NCBI RefSeq assembly: GCF_036924535.1
Contig: NZ_JAZHRT010000001.1
Location: forward strand, 1,488,001-1,552,000
Origin: Bradyrhizobium sp. AZCC 2262
GTDB lineage: Bacteria > Pseudomonadota > Alphaproteobacteria > Rhizobiales > Xanthobacteraceae
Reading direction: 5' to 3'
DNA: 64,000 bases
A program made the position numbers and the translations under genes. Positions 43,454 through 52,321 of the stretch are shown piece by piece (the first letter of the stretch is position 1; each line of letters starts with the position of its first letter). The notes under the pieces were generated by a model, which saw only the letters and a list, made by a program, of their open reading frames with translations, made no database searches and was not told where the DNA came from.

Positions 43454-43893
43454 ACCTTTATCAATGGCTTAGGCTGCATCCGCTTCCCAGAGCCCAACCA
43501 AGTTGGGAAGCATCGAGAAGGGCGCTACGCGGCACGGCTGGCGATGGCGGTGACGCACTGCATCTTCTTGGTGTTGGTCAATTTATTGGATAGCGCCCTA
43601 AGGTTGTCACCTTTTGCGGCAGCTCTGCCATTTCCTCGTACCCAGCGAGGGGTAGGTTAAGGACGCGTACTGCGAACTCGGCTTGGGCTACCTTCTCGCG
43701 CAGCGAGATCACTTCCGACATTTTTGGAAGAGCCGGTCTCGGGCAAGGGGATGCTGCTTTCTTGGCTGCTTCATAAGCATTCAACGGCACTCCGCAAAAC
43801 CCTGGCAAGTGCAGCGCCGCCATGCGGCGGACTTTGCGCGCAAACAAGGCATTTCCTCGCCTAAAAGCGCAGAAGCCAGCAACGTTCAATGCC
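43454..43893. other. Gene-poor stretch after tRNA-Tyr
   Basis: No convincing gene. It contains one weak leftward ORF (43578-43721). The base composition and broken frames suggest relic sequence at a tRNA-linked site, but no repeat of the tRNA-Tyr end is seen. Confidence 0.4.
43578..43721 (-). pseudogene. Possible relic ORF
   Basis: 47 codons, MSEVISLREKVAQAEFAVRV onward, ending in a stop while another frame stays open for a further 20 codons (NKLTNTKKMQCVTAIASRAA). It reads like the end of a degraded helical protein. Unknown family. Confidence 0.25.
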
Positions 43894-44880
43894 TCATGCG
43901 CGACGGCGGACCAACATTCGCTTAGCCAACCTGGCGGGAGCTGAAATTCTCTCGATGCCCGAGTAAAGCAGCTGTCTTTGTGTCGTTGGTTTCGGATTCG
44001 ACAAAACAGTCAGCGCAGCAATCTTTAGCCGGTCCGCAACTGGTGATGACCCCGGCGAGCGCGGTCGCCATCCCAGCCGCCGAAGACAAGAATTGGCCTG
44101 GTAGATCTTGGCGCGCTTATCCAAGGAGCGGAGCGCGAACCAGATACTCACACTCACGGAGACATTGTCTCCATTGAAAATCAAATGAGGAGCGAGTGGT
44201 GGTTGGTGAACCGCTTTGCCTGGAACCAAACGATACCTGACCCCCAAGTTACGGGTCTCGTCGCGAAGGATTCCCGCAAACGCGCGCCCGCGATAGAAAT
44301 CCTCGATTTCTTGCTCGGTCAGTACGAAGCGATTCTCCTGATCAAAAAGATACACATCCTTGTCGCCCTGGATTTGAAACAAAAAGTTCATATCGTGATC
44401 GAAATGGTACGGTGTCATCATGTTCGGAGAAGCGACAAATATTGATAGACCCGACCAGCTGATTTCATCCTCCAGCCGCAACTTCGTCAGGTCCTCCAAC
44501 TCGGCAATGAAGCTTCTGCGCAGTTGCTCATAGCGCGGGTCCAGTTCGTGCAAGCTGGACATCTTGAGCCATATACCGCCTCGTTCGATGCGCTTGACTA
44601 TCTCGACCAGTTGACCCTCCGCGGCCATCGCTTCGATATCGATCTCCTCGGAGGCACCTGCGCTCTCGAACCTTATGCCGTACTTGTTTGGGTCGCCCCG
44701 CCGAACAACGGATTCGGCTATGCGCGCAAGCTCGGAGATTTCGAAGAGCGGATGGTGTGCGAGTTGATGACTAAAGAGAAACGGGCTGTGACCTACCGTC
44801 GCCCACGACGCGGTTTCCGGTGCCACCGCATCGACGATGTGTGGAGTGTCCAGTTGACCCGTTTGAACCACCAGCGACAT
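43894..44880 (-). CDS. Cupin/JmjC-like oxygenase-type protein
   Basis: A 328-residue cytoplasmic protein. The segment MTPYHFDHDMNFLFQIQGDKDVYLFD contains an HxD pair (His, Asp) and later VHQPPLAPHLIF supplies the second His, the pattern of Fe(II)/2-oxoglutarate JmjC-like cupins. KMSSLHELDPRYEQLRRSF precedes the core. Related proteins hydroxylate proteins or small molecules in secondary metabolism. ATG 44880 is preferred: GGAG lies 11 bases upstream and the longer start has none. It is flanked by non-coding relic DNA and may be an acquired gene. Confidence 0.75.
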   Translation of the reverse strand: MSLVVQTGQLDTPHIVDAVAPETASWATVGHSPFLFSHQLAHHPLFEISELARIAESVVRRGDPNKYGIRFESAGASEEIDIEAMAAEGQLVEIVKRIERGGIWLKMSSLHELDPRYEQLRRSFIAELEDLTKLRLEDEISWSGLSIFVASPNMMTPYHFDHDMNFLFQIQGDKDVYLFDQENRFVLTEQEIEDFYRGRAFAGILRDETRNLGVRYRLVPGKAVHQPPLAPHLIFNGDNVSVSVSIWFALRSLDKRAKIYQANSCLRRLGWRPRSPGSSPVADRLKIAALTVLSNPKPTTQRQLLYSGIERISAPARLAKRMLVRRRA

Positions 44881-45034
44881 AACGCCGCTCCGCTCGCGGG
44901 AACCGTGCATTTCTATGTATATCAGTCACTTAGTAATCCCTTAGTAACGATTTTGTGATTTTGACTGCACGTCGATTCGCTGGCCGTCGGGGACGTGCGC
45001 CCCATGATGTCCGATCTTCAGCATCGGACACCAC

Positions 45035-46255
45035 CTACTTCTGCGCGTTGGAGAAAGCCGTTTCGAGCACGTCGCCGATCGGCTGCCAGGTGCGGCCGTC
45101 GAATTGAATCAGCCGCAGGTGTTTGATCGGCCGGAAGTTCCAGGGGCCGGTGCTGATTTTGATTCCAGGCAGCAACATGGAGCCCTGGTAGTCCTGGAGG
45201 GCCGCTGCCTGCTTCATGACGTTCTCGCGAGACAGGTCGCTGCCGCACTGTTTGAGCACCTGGGCCAATGTCTCGGCGGCGGCGTAGCCGAACACGGCGG
45301 CACTGTCGTCCTTGCCGCCGGCCCGGTTATATTTTTCGATGAATGCCTGCCAGTCCCTGGAGGCTTGTTCGTCCTTCCAGGCCGGATCATTTGGATCTTT
45401 CAAGAAGGCAGCTGTAATTGCGCCCAAGGCGTCTTCCGGCCCGGCAGGCTTTGGCGCCGTCGCAATCGATGAAGCCATATGGTTCAGTATGAACACAGGA
45501 TGCCAATTGAGATCCGCCGCTATTCGGACGACTTTCGCTGCGTTTGCAGGCATCCCTGCAAATACAAAAACGTCCGCTCCCGACCGCTTCAAGACCGATA
45601 CGTGCGTGTCCAGATGCTCATCTGCGATATCGTAGGCGATGTCGACCCTGATCATCCGGGCGATGTTACCGAGCCCGTCTTCCAACCCCTTGAACAGTTC
45701 TCGACCGAAATAATCGTTCTGCCAAAGAGCTACGATCTTTTTTCCGGGGTAGGACGCCTGGATGTAGTTGGCGTAGATGCGCCCCTCTTCCCGAATGGAG
45801 GGCTGCCAGCCCATCGTCCACGGGAACATCGATGGATCGCTCAGATGGTCGTCTCCTGAGGCGACAAAGAGTTGAGGAATTTGCCTTTCATTCAGGTATG
45901 CGCGAACGGCAAAGTTTCCCGGCGTTCCGAACGAACCGAACATCAAGAGGACGTCGTCTTTCTCGATAAGGCCGCGTGTAAGGTTCAGCGCGGTCGACGG
46001 ATCGGATTTGTCATCATATGAGATGAAGCGCACCTTGCGGCCGTTGATCCCGCCGCGCTCGTTGATCATCTCGAAATACGCCGCTTCGGCTTTTCCAATC
46101 GCTCCGAAGACCTCCAAACTGCCGCTATAGGGCATAACGTTCCCGATGCGAATTTCAGTGTCGGTCACGCCGGGGTCGCGCACGCGCTCGGAGATCGCGC
46201 TTAATGACGCAAGCGCCAAGACAATCGCAATCAGCGTTCGGACTCTGGTTTGCAT
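45035..46255 (-). CDS. Branched-chain amino acid-type ABC substrate-binding protein
   Basis: A 406-residue periplasmic type I binding protein (LivK-like). Signal peptide MQTRVRTLIAIVLALASLSA; then VTDTEIRIGNVMPYSGSLEVFG, KAEAAYFEMINERGGINGRK and LFGSFGTPGNFAVRAYLNER, typical of the family. Many orphan copies in Bradyrhizobium bind aromatic acids or urea-like compounds rather than amino acids. No permease or ATPase gene adjoins, so partner and ligand are unknown. Confidence 0.92.
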   Translation of the reverse strand: MQTRVRTLIAIVLALASLSAISERVRDPGVTDTEIRIGNVMPYSGSLEVFGAIGKAEAAYFEMINERGGINGRKVRFISYDDKSDPSTALNLTRGLIEKDDVLLMFGSFGTPGNFAVRAYLNERQIPQLFVASGDDHLSDPSMFPWTMGWQPSIREEGRIYANYIQASYPGKKIVALWQNDYFGRELFKGLEDGLGNIARMIRVDIAYDIADEHLDTHVSVLKRSGADVFVFAGMPANAAKVVRIAADLNWHPVFILNHMASSIATAPKPAGPEDALGAITAAFLKDPNDPAWKDEQASRDWQAFIEKYNRAGGKDDSAAVFGYAAAETLAQVLKQCGSDLSRENVMKQAAALQDYQGSMLLPGIKISTGPWNFRPIKHLRLIQFDGRTWQPIGDVLETAFSNAQK

Positions 46256-46520
46256 CGGATGAACTCAGTTACAAAAAGAGTGCAGCCAGATTTCGAGACA
46301 TATTGAACGCGCTCGGCTTGATTTAGATCAACGCCGAGAGATTGACGGCAGCGTGGTCGTCATTGACAAGAATGGATGAGCCCTTCGTCCCAACCGGCTC
46401 ATGCCGAAACAGGGCGACAACTGGCGGCAGAGGCTGGAGCAAGTTCCCGCAAAACGCGATGCGACAAGCCTACGCCGTCGATCGGTTGTGTCAACGAATT
46501 CGCTTTTGTTCCTCGAAGCC

Positions 46521-46916
46521 TCAGCCCTGACCGCCTTCCTCAGCGGTTTCCGGCAACGATTCTCCGGGGCGATAAAGCCTGATCGGGCGGATCTCGTAGA
46601 CGGCGGACGGATTGACCCGGCGCAGGTCGCGCGCGACATCGAGCGCGGCGTCCGCGTTGTCGCAGTTCACCACATACAAGCCCAATAGCTGCTCCTTGGT
46701 CTCGGCAAACGGCCCGTCGATCACTATTCCGTTGCCCGGTCCGCGCAAGGTGCGGGCCTCCGCCGTGCCACCCAGCCGCGCCGACGGCCCGAGCAGCTTG
46801 TTCACGTTGAGCCGGTCATGCACCGCGAGCAGGCCGGTCATAACGGCCGCATCCTGTTCCGGTGTCCAGGACGTTACCTCGGCTTCGACGTGGTAGGCGA
46901 GAATGGCGTAGAGCAT
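46521..46916 (-). CDS. YciI/DGPF-family protein
   Basis: A 131-residue ferredoxin-like-fold protein with the DGPFAETKEQLLGLYVVNCD motif that defines the YCII/DGPF family, and LYAILAYHVEAEVTSW at the N-terminus. Such proteins are often encoded next to ECF sigma factors, but none is seen here. A catalytic role has been proposed from a conserved His/Asp pair; none is established. It appears monocistronic. Confidence 0.88.
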   Translation of the reverse strand: MLYAILAYHVEAEVTSWTPEQDAAVMTGLLAVHDRLNVNKLLGPSARLGGTAEARTLRGPGNGIVIDGPFAETKEQLLGLYVVNCDNADAALDVARDLRRVNPSAVYEIRPIRLYRPGESLPETAEEGGQG

Positions 46917-47348
46917 CGGGTTCTCCTGGTTGGGCTGGCCGGATTGGCTGCCCCCTCAAAGGACGATCCGGCCCGGATCATCCCGACATATGGGTCGCGA
47001 TGAAACATTCCGGAAACACGATATATCGGATCGCCCTTGAACGCGGGGTGACAGGCTCTCGACTGATGAACAGAACGCGAGCCAACGCGCCCCATTCATG
47101 GAGACGGGTCATGCGACGCCAGCCAGCCACGATCATCTGCGATGCGGCCAGATTGCGTGCACCACAGCCGGCGTCGTCGCAAGCGGGCGATTGGCACGAC
47201 GTCTCCGGCCATCATCGCTACTACGGCAGTTCGGCCGTCAATGGCGGCGAGCGCATCGTCGAAGACCGCCGCGGCCCGCGCCCGCGCGTCAATCTTTGCG
47301 GCTTCTAACTTCTCCGGTAAACCGCTTGGCAAATCACCAAAGCACATG

Positions 47349-47380
47349 AAAAAAGCGCGGCGGGATGGCTCCCGCCGCGC
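47349..47380 (-). terminator. Rho-independent terminator
   Basis: Arms GCGCGGCGGG and CCCGCCGCGC with loop ATGGCT; six A residues on the left give a T-run on the minus strand. Confidence 0.85.
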
Positions 47381-47443
47381 TCCAACCCTTGTACTCGCTG
47401 GTCCAGGCCTGAGAGCGCCCGGAGCCAGGCCTTCAAACGGGGC

Positions 47444-47488
47444 CTAGCGGGCGATCCCAGCGAGGTGACAGCGCTTGGTAAAAGACAC
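47444..47488 (-). CDS. Possible 14-residue leader peptide
   Basis: GTG start directly after AAAGGAGGTGATCCA, encoding (M)SFTKRCHLAGIAR and a TAG stop. The exceptionally strong ribosome site so close to a start codon is the main evidence. It could be a leader peptide or a ribosome-binding decoy in a small RNA. Confidence 0.35.
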   Translation of the reverse strand: MSFTKRCHLAGIAR

Positions 47489-47649
47489 TGGATCACCTCC
47501 TTTCATTGTTGATGGAAACATCGATATAGGCGGCGAATCGGCCCCTGTTAAGGGCCCGGACCGGCCGATGGGGTATCCCCGGGATGTTCGGACGGGACCG
47601 GCGGGGGCGGGTTGAGGCCGCCTGCACGGCGTGTTAGTTCATCGCCAGC

Positions 47650-47723
47650 GCGGGTGTAGCTCAATGGTAGAGCAGCAGCCTTCCAAGCTGAATACGAGGG
47701 TTCGATTCCCTTCACCCGCTCCA
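47650..47723 (+). tRNA. tRNA-Gly(UCC)
   Basis: Acceptor GCGGGTG/CACCCGC, D-arm GCTCAATGGTAGAGC, anticodon loop CTTCCAA (TCC), T-arm GGGTTCGATTCCC, T discriminator and encoded CCA. It is the integration site of two tandem islets: its 3' 44-45 bases recur at 55239 and 58416. Confidence 0.97.
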
Positions 47724-47724
47724 G
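47680..47724 (+). repeat. Attachment-site core in intact tRNA-Gly (copy 1)
   Basis: 45 bases from CTTCCAAGCTG through the CCA end, identical to 55239-55283, and identical over 44 bases to 58416-58459. A TTCTGACA motif follows at 47760-47767. Confidence 0.9.
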
Positions 47725-48086
47725 ATAATTCAATAACTTAGCACGAATTCTCGATCTTATTCTGACAACACGGCTGCTTACCGATCTAAATTCGTCAGTT
47801 TTTCCAGTTTGGCGAAATGACGTTATCACCACGGCAACTGATCGCACTCCTCCGGGCGAGGCCATTCATGCGATCCCGCTCGGAGCGATTTGCCAAAGTT
47901 AGCCCAGATTTGCCCATGATGGATTGGAGCGAGAGATCAAGAAGCGAGAATCGCTCATCTGAACGCGATACCCCTCAATTGATTATCTCGATAGAGCCAC
48001 GTTTTCGCGAATATCTGACGATTGTCTCGTTCAAACGGGCATGACGTCACCCCGATAACAACGAATGAGCGAGAGACAGGCCAAGC

Positions 48087-48803
48087 TTAATCTGTCTGCA
48101 GGAAAAGCTCGACGCCCTCGTTTGCCATCATGCGCTGCACGGCCGGCCTTGCAATGGTACGTGCCGTTAGACGCGTCCAAGCTGGGTAAAGCCCGCGCAT
48201 GTCCAGATCGATGCGTGTGCCCCAATAATAGAATACGAAGAGATATGGATCGACGACAGTATATCCCTCTGGCACGGCCCATTGACGCCCGTCTGAGAGC
48301 AAGCTTTCGATATAAGCATACTGATCCGAAATGTTTTCCTTGCCTCGGATTCTTAGTGCAGGAAATGAATTCTCGTCATTCGTGAATCGCTGGGGTCGCC
48401 AAATTTGCCCGTATGACATCGCATGCACGTTACCGGCCAGCCAGTTCATCCATTCGATACACCTCGCTTCAGCGGCCGGCTCTGCCGGTAGTAGTTTGGC
48501 GGACGGGTTCGTACGTGCCAGATAGATGAGAATAGCGGGCCCCTCTGTGAGAAGGTCTTCGGCGCCGCCGATGCGGCCAGCAACGCCCAGCAACGCGGGT
48601 ACACGCCCTTTTGGGTTCATTGCCTTCCACTCCTGCGTCGCAGTCATCTCGCCCTCCTTGAGTCCTGAGGCTGAGACTAACTTCTGGTCGTATGGTTCGC
48701 CGATCTCCTCCAACACGATATGTACGGCCATCGAGCAACTTCCTGGCGAGTAGTAAAGTCTGTGCTTAGCGATAGTCGGAGCGGAAAGAGCTGAGAAAGT
48801 CAT
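48087..48803 (-). CDS. Glutathione S-transferase
   Basis: A 238-residue cytoplasmic GST. The thioredoxin-like domain starts HRLYYSPGSCSMAVHIVLEE (catalytic Ser/Cys region) and includes GRVPALLG and LLTEGPAILIYLA; the helical domain follows with EARCIEWMNWLAGNVHAM. It probably conjugates glutathione to electrophiles. ATG 48803 follows AGGAGA by 8 bases, and the gene begins 2 bases after the stop of the upstream reductase, so they form one operon with the MFS gene. Confidence 0.9.
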   Translation of the reverse strand: MTFSALSAPTIAKHRLYYSPGSCSMAVHIVLEEIGEPYDQKLVSASGLKEGEMTATQEWKAMNPKGRVPALLGVAGRIGGAEDLLTEGPAILIYLARTNPSAKLLPAEPAAEARCIEWMNWLAGNVHAMSYGQIWRPQRFTNDENSFPALRIRGKENISDQYAYIESLLSDGRQWAVPEGYTVVDPYLFVFYYWGTRIDLDMRGLYPAWTRLTARTIARPAVQRMMANEGVELFLQTD

Positions 48804-48805
48804 GG

Positions 48806-49786
48806 CTATTTCTCCTGAATGCGCCATGAGGGGCGTTGTAGCCAATTCACGGCAGGAAATTCCGGAACGATCCCACGCCGACTCGCTACGGCCCAATCGC
48901 CGTCGTAGTAGTGAGCGAGAATGTGGTCGTAACGGAGCGTCTCGGCGACGCCGGCGAGATCGTGGATACGCCGGACCAGCGCCGACAGACGTGGATAGTC
49001 GATGAGCCGCCTGCGGCTCGCCCGGAACAGCGGATTGTACACGGTATCGAAACGCACAAGCGGCGGATAAACCAGGACATCGGCGAGCGTCGGCTGTTCA
49101 CCCAGGAGAAATCGACGGCCGTCGCAAAGCTGTAAGTCGAGATCATCGAGGAAGCCGAACAGGTCGTCCATCGCAGCGTCGTATTCCTGCTGATGCCTGG
49201 CGTCGGCGACCGAGTAGACGCCGACCGCCAGGCTCCTCGTGATCCGATTGTTCAAATCGTCCATCGCGGACCTCAGGCTTGCTGGGGAAAGGTTGATGCG
49301 GGGATCACTCCCGAACCTGTCGAAAGCATCGTTCAACATCTGCGCGATCTCCAGCGACTCGTTGTTTACGATTCGACGAGAATGCTGGTCCCAGAGGACC
49401 GGGACGGTGACCTTGCCGGTGTAGTCGGGGCGCGACGCGCGATATGCCTCATGCAAGCGAAGGAATCCGTTACCTGCACGATCGACGGTCGACGAGCCGG
49501 TATCCGAGAAAGCCCAGCCATCCATTGTGTCCCAGAGAGGATGCAGGATCGAGAGGTCGACAACGCTTTCGAGGCCCTTGAGTGCATGAACGATAATGAC
49601 GCGATGTGAAAACGGACAGGCAGGCGAAACATAGAGATGGTAGCGCCCAGCCTCCGCAGGGAACCCGGACGTTCCGTCTGCCGTGATGCAGTCGCGAAAA
49701 CTCCCGGCATGGATCATCCGCCGCGCGTCGAGCTCGGGCGTTGCATCAACATCGCCCCGCCAGGTTCCGTTGATCATCAGCTTCAT
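48806..49786 (-). CDS. Glutathionyl-hydroquinone reductase-like (Xi/omega-class) GST
   Basis: A 326-residue protein of the Xi-class. RYHLYVSPACPFSHRVIIVH holds the catalytic Cys (CPW-like motif with Phe in place of Trp), TVPVLWDQHSRRIVNNESLEIAQML the glutathione-binding cis-Pro and ES residues, and the C-terminal domain is helical. Such enzymes remove glutathione from hydroquinone conjugates. ATG 49786 (MKLMINGTWRGD) is chosen; an in-frame extension upstream is not conserved in type. It lies between the MFS and GST genes. Confidence 0.88.
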   Translation of the reverse strand: MKLMINGTWRGDVDATPELDARRMIHAGSFRDCITADGTSGFPAEAGRYHLYVSPACPFSHRVIIVHALKGLESVVDLSILHPLWDTMDGWAFSDTGSSTVDRAGNGFLRLHEAYRASRPDYTGKVTVPVLWDQHSRRIVNNESLEIAQMLNDAFDRFGSDPRINLSPASLRSAMDDLNNRITRSLAVGVYSVADARHQQEYDAAMDDLFGFLDDLDLQLCDGRRFLLGEQPTLADVLVYPPLVRFDTVYNPLFRASRRRLIDYPRLSALVRRIHDLAGVAETLRYDHILAHYYDGDWAVASRRGIVPEFPAVNWLQRPSWRIQEK

Positions 49787-49811
49787 CGTGTCCTCGCCGG
49801 CCCAAACGACC

Positions 49812-51255
49812 TCAGTCTGAGGCTTGCCGCTCGCCGGGCAGCCAGAGTGACAGCACACCGGCCAGCGCAAGTAGCGCTACGTTGCAGCCGAGGGCGAGAA
49901 TGAAGGCGTGCGCATAGGCATCCAGATCCTGGCGCGTCCCAAGGGCGCTGTAGAATACACCGCCGATGATCGCGACGCCGAGCGCCGCGCCGACCTGAAA
50001 GGTCGAGATCATGATCCCCGATGCCAGCCCGGCATGGCGCTGGTCGATGCTGCCGATGACGGCCTTGATGACCGACGGCATGACGATCCCGAAGCCCAAT
50101 CCGCCGCAGGCCAGACCGATCTCCAGACTCTGGGGAAGGACTTTGGCGACCGAGAGCATCACCGCACCGAAGCCGACAACCTGCAGCGCAAAGCCAAGTG
50201 TCAGCGCGCGCACCCCGAGCCACTGCATGACGTAGGACGAGACGAGCGAGCTGACGAAGAAACCGATGGCGAAGGGCAGTGTAGCGAGCCCGGCCGCCAG
50301 CGACGTCTCGTGTAATCCGCTCTGCAGATAGACTGCGAACGTCAGGTAGAACGAGGAGAGCATATAGAAGGCCAAGGCCATCACCAGTCCGATAACGAAA
50401 GCGTTGTTGCGTAAAAGGTCGAGGGCGACCAGCGGGTCGCCGCCACCGGCCGAAAGACGCGCTTCGTAGCGAGCGAATGTCACGAGAGCGAACGGCGACG
50501 CCACGAGCATGGCAATGGTCCACGTGGGCCACCCGGTCTCGCGACCCTCGACCAACGGATAGACCAGCAGGGCTAGGGTCAGTGACAGCAAAACCACGCC
50601 GCCAACGTCGAGCCTTTGAGCCTGGTGCGCACGAGAGTCGCGGAGAAAGAGCAAGCCACCAATGAACGCGGCAACGCCGATCGGTACGTTGATGAGGAAG
50701 ATCGCCTGCCAGGCCAACCCGAAGGGATGAGATGAAACCAAGGCGCCGCCCAGTATCTGACCGCAGATATTGGCCAGGCCGAAGGTAGCGCCATAGAACC
50801 CAAGAGCTCGCCCTTGTTCGGCGGCAGGAAACAGAACGCGGATCGAGGCAAGTACTTGGGGCGCCATCGCTGTAGCCGTCAGACCCTGGAGGATCCGAGC
50901 GGCGACGAGAATAGGGGGCGACCAGGCGATGCCGCATAGCGCGGAGGCGGTCGTGAAGCCGGCCACGCCCAACAAGAACATCCGTCGCCGGCCAAAACAG
51001 GTCGCCCAACCGGCCGCCGGTTATCAGGAACACTGCGTACGTTGCGGCATAGGCCGATATGACGAACTGCACCTCGCTCGAGGTTGCCCCAAGGTCTTGC
51101 CGAATTGCCGGCAGAGCCAGGTTGGCGACATTGAAGTCGAGGATCGGCAGAAATGCACCGGTAAGAAGCACCGGTAGCGCGAGCCAGCGCCGGGGATAAT
51201 CTCCTTCGAGCTCGGCCTGATGGATTTGCGTCGGCTCGGCAATTTGACTGCTCAA
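49812..51255 (-). pseudogene. MFS (DHA2, 14-helix) efflux transporter, frameshifted
   Basis: The N-terminal part (MSSQIAEPTQIHQAELEGDY, TTG start, then LTGAFLPILDFNVANLALPA) runs into GGRLGDLFWPATD, whereas the next frame continues as GRRRMFLLGVAGFTTASALC. Removing one base from the A4 run at 50994-50997 (plus strand) restores the MFS motif GGRLGDLFGRRRMF. The rest is intact to PGERQASD, with about 14 helices in total. Drug:proton antiporters of this type export toxic quinones or drugs. The stop is 25 bases before the reductase start. A sequencing error would make it an intact gene. Confidence 0.82.
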
Positions 51256-51375
51256 CCTCGAACTCCTCTGGCAGATTTTGCGGCGCGCGCCGCCATCGAC
51301 TGGCCTTGAAGCGACTATTTTGCTTATCTATTTGAGAACAGTAATTGTCGATTTCTGCGAAATGAGTTTGCAAAA

Positions 51376-52284
51376 ATGCACATCCCATCCGACTGGAACG
51401 ATCTTCGCGTGGTTCTTGCTGTTTTCCGGGAGGGCTCACTATCGGGAGCTGCGCGAGCGCTCGGTGTGAGGCACTCGACGGTTTTTCGCCGCCTCGACGC
51501 TATCGAGAAAAAGATGGGTGTTCGCCTGTTCGAGCGTTTCCGCGACGGTTATGCACCGACGCCGGCCGGAGAGACCGCGGCTGCGTCGGCGGCCCGCCTC
51601 GAAGACGAGGTGCTAACGCTCGAACGGAAGCTTTCGGGGCAGGATCTAAAGCCGGCCGGTACTGTGCGCGTAACAACAACCGACACACTCAGCGCGATCT
51701 TGATGCGGCATCTGGTCTCGATGCGGGTCTCACATCCGGAAATTCGACTCGAAATCGTCACCTCGAACACGGTTGCCGATCTTACGCGCCGAGAGGCGGA
51801 CGTCGCGATTCGGCCGACGCCAGCGCCTTCCGATCTGCTGGTTGGCCGACGCGTGGCCGATATCGCCCATGCGGTCTATGGTTCAGATGCGTACCTGACG
51901 GGATACGGCGACAAGGACCTGTCTGCTCACGATTGGATCGGACTTGATGACACGCTGGCTAGCACCGTCATCGCACGCTGGATGCGCGAGAACATTCGTA
52001 TGGCGCGTATCTCCTGCCGGGTCGACGCACTTCCTGCTTTGCGGGATGCCGCCGATGCCGGGTTTGGTCTTGCCGTGCTCCCATGCTACGTCGGAGACTC
52101 TGCACCCGGGCTACGCCGATTTGCCGCGAAGGCGCTATCGGAACCTCGCTCGGCTGTCTGGCTGCTCACGCACGATGATCTGAAACACACGGCGCGGATT
52201 CGAGCTTTCATGGATTTTATCGCGAAGGCCCTCGCTTCGGAACGTAATCTTCTGGAAGGGCGGCGCCCGCGCGCCTTACGCTGA
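51376..52284 (+). CDS. LysR-family regulator, divergent from MFS/GST operon
   Basis: A 302-residue LTTR. N-terminal winged helix: WNDLRVVLAVFREGSLSGAA, RALGVRHSTVFRRLDAIEKK; then an effector domain (PAGTVRVTTTDTLSAILMRH onward). HTH residues lie at about 20-45. It is transcribed away from the MFS gene across 120 bases, the classic arrangement for LysR control of a divergent target, so it probably regulates the MFS-reductase-GST operon in response to an electrophile. The ligand is not known. Confidence 0.9.
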   Translation: MHIPSDWNDLRVVLAVFREGSLSGAARALGVRHSTVFRRLDAIEKKMGVRLFERFRDGYAPTPAGETAAASAARLEDEVLTLERKLSGQDLKPAGTVRVTTTDTLSAILMRHLVSMRVSHPEIRLEIVTSNTVADLTRREADVAIRPTPAPSDLLVGRRVADIAHAVYGSDAYLTGYGDKDLSAHDWIGLDDTLASTVIARWMRENIRMARISCRVDALPALRDAADAGFGLAVLPCYVGDSAPGLRRFAAKALSEPRSAVWLLTHDDLKHTARIRAFMDFIAKALASERNLLEGRRPRALR

Positions 52285-52321
52285 GCTCCGAGCTCATGGC
52301 AGGCAACGCCTCTTGCCAAGC

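Larger units (their letters stand above)
47349..47510 (-). ncRNA. Candidate leftward small RNA or leader transcript
   Basis: Read leftward, the region has AAAGGAGGTGATCC (47503-47490), a 14-codon ORF, GC-rich palindromes and a strong terminator. Nothing downstream on that strand is obviously served by the terminator, so the unit looks self-contained at about 150 nt. The ribosome-site block equals the reverse complement of the 16S rRNA 3' end over 14 bases. Confidence 0.4.
46917..47649. other. Gene-poor stretch before tRNA-Gly
   Basis: Several overlapping open frames exist on both strands (for example 47110-47308, DWHDVSGHHRYYGSSAVNGG), but none has a ribosome site, signal peptide or family match. 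The leftward small-RNA candidate at 47349-47510 lies here; the tRNA-Gly promoter should be near 47600-47640. Confidence 0.45.

Noticed and set aside
45035..46255. Assignment as a leucine-binding protein
   Set aside because: The family is right but ligand residues cannot be read; many relatives bind aromatics, so no gene name is given.
47548..47865. Leftward ORF encoding LERVKGIEPSYSAWKAAALP
   Set aside because: It is the antisense of tRNA-Gly; this phrase is a known false translation across tRNA genes.
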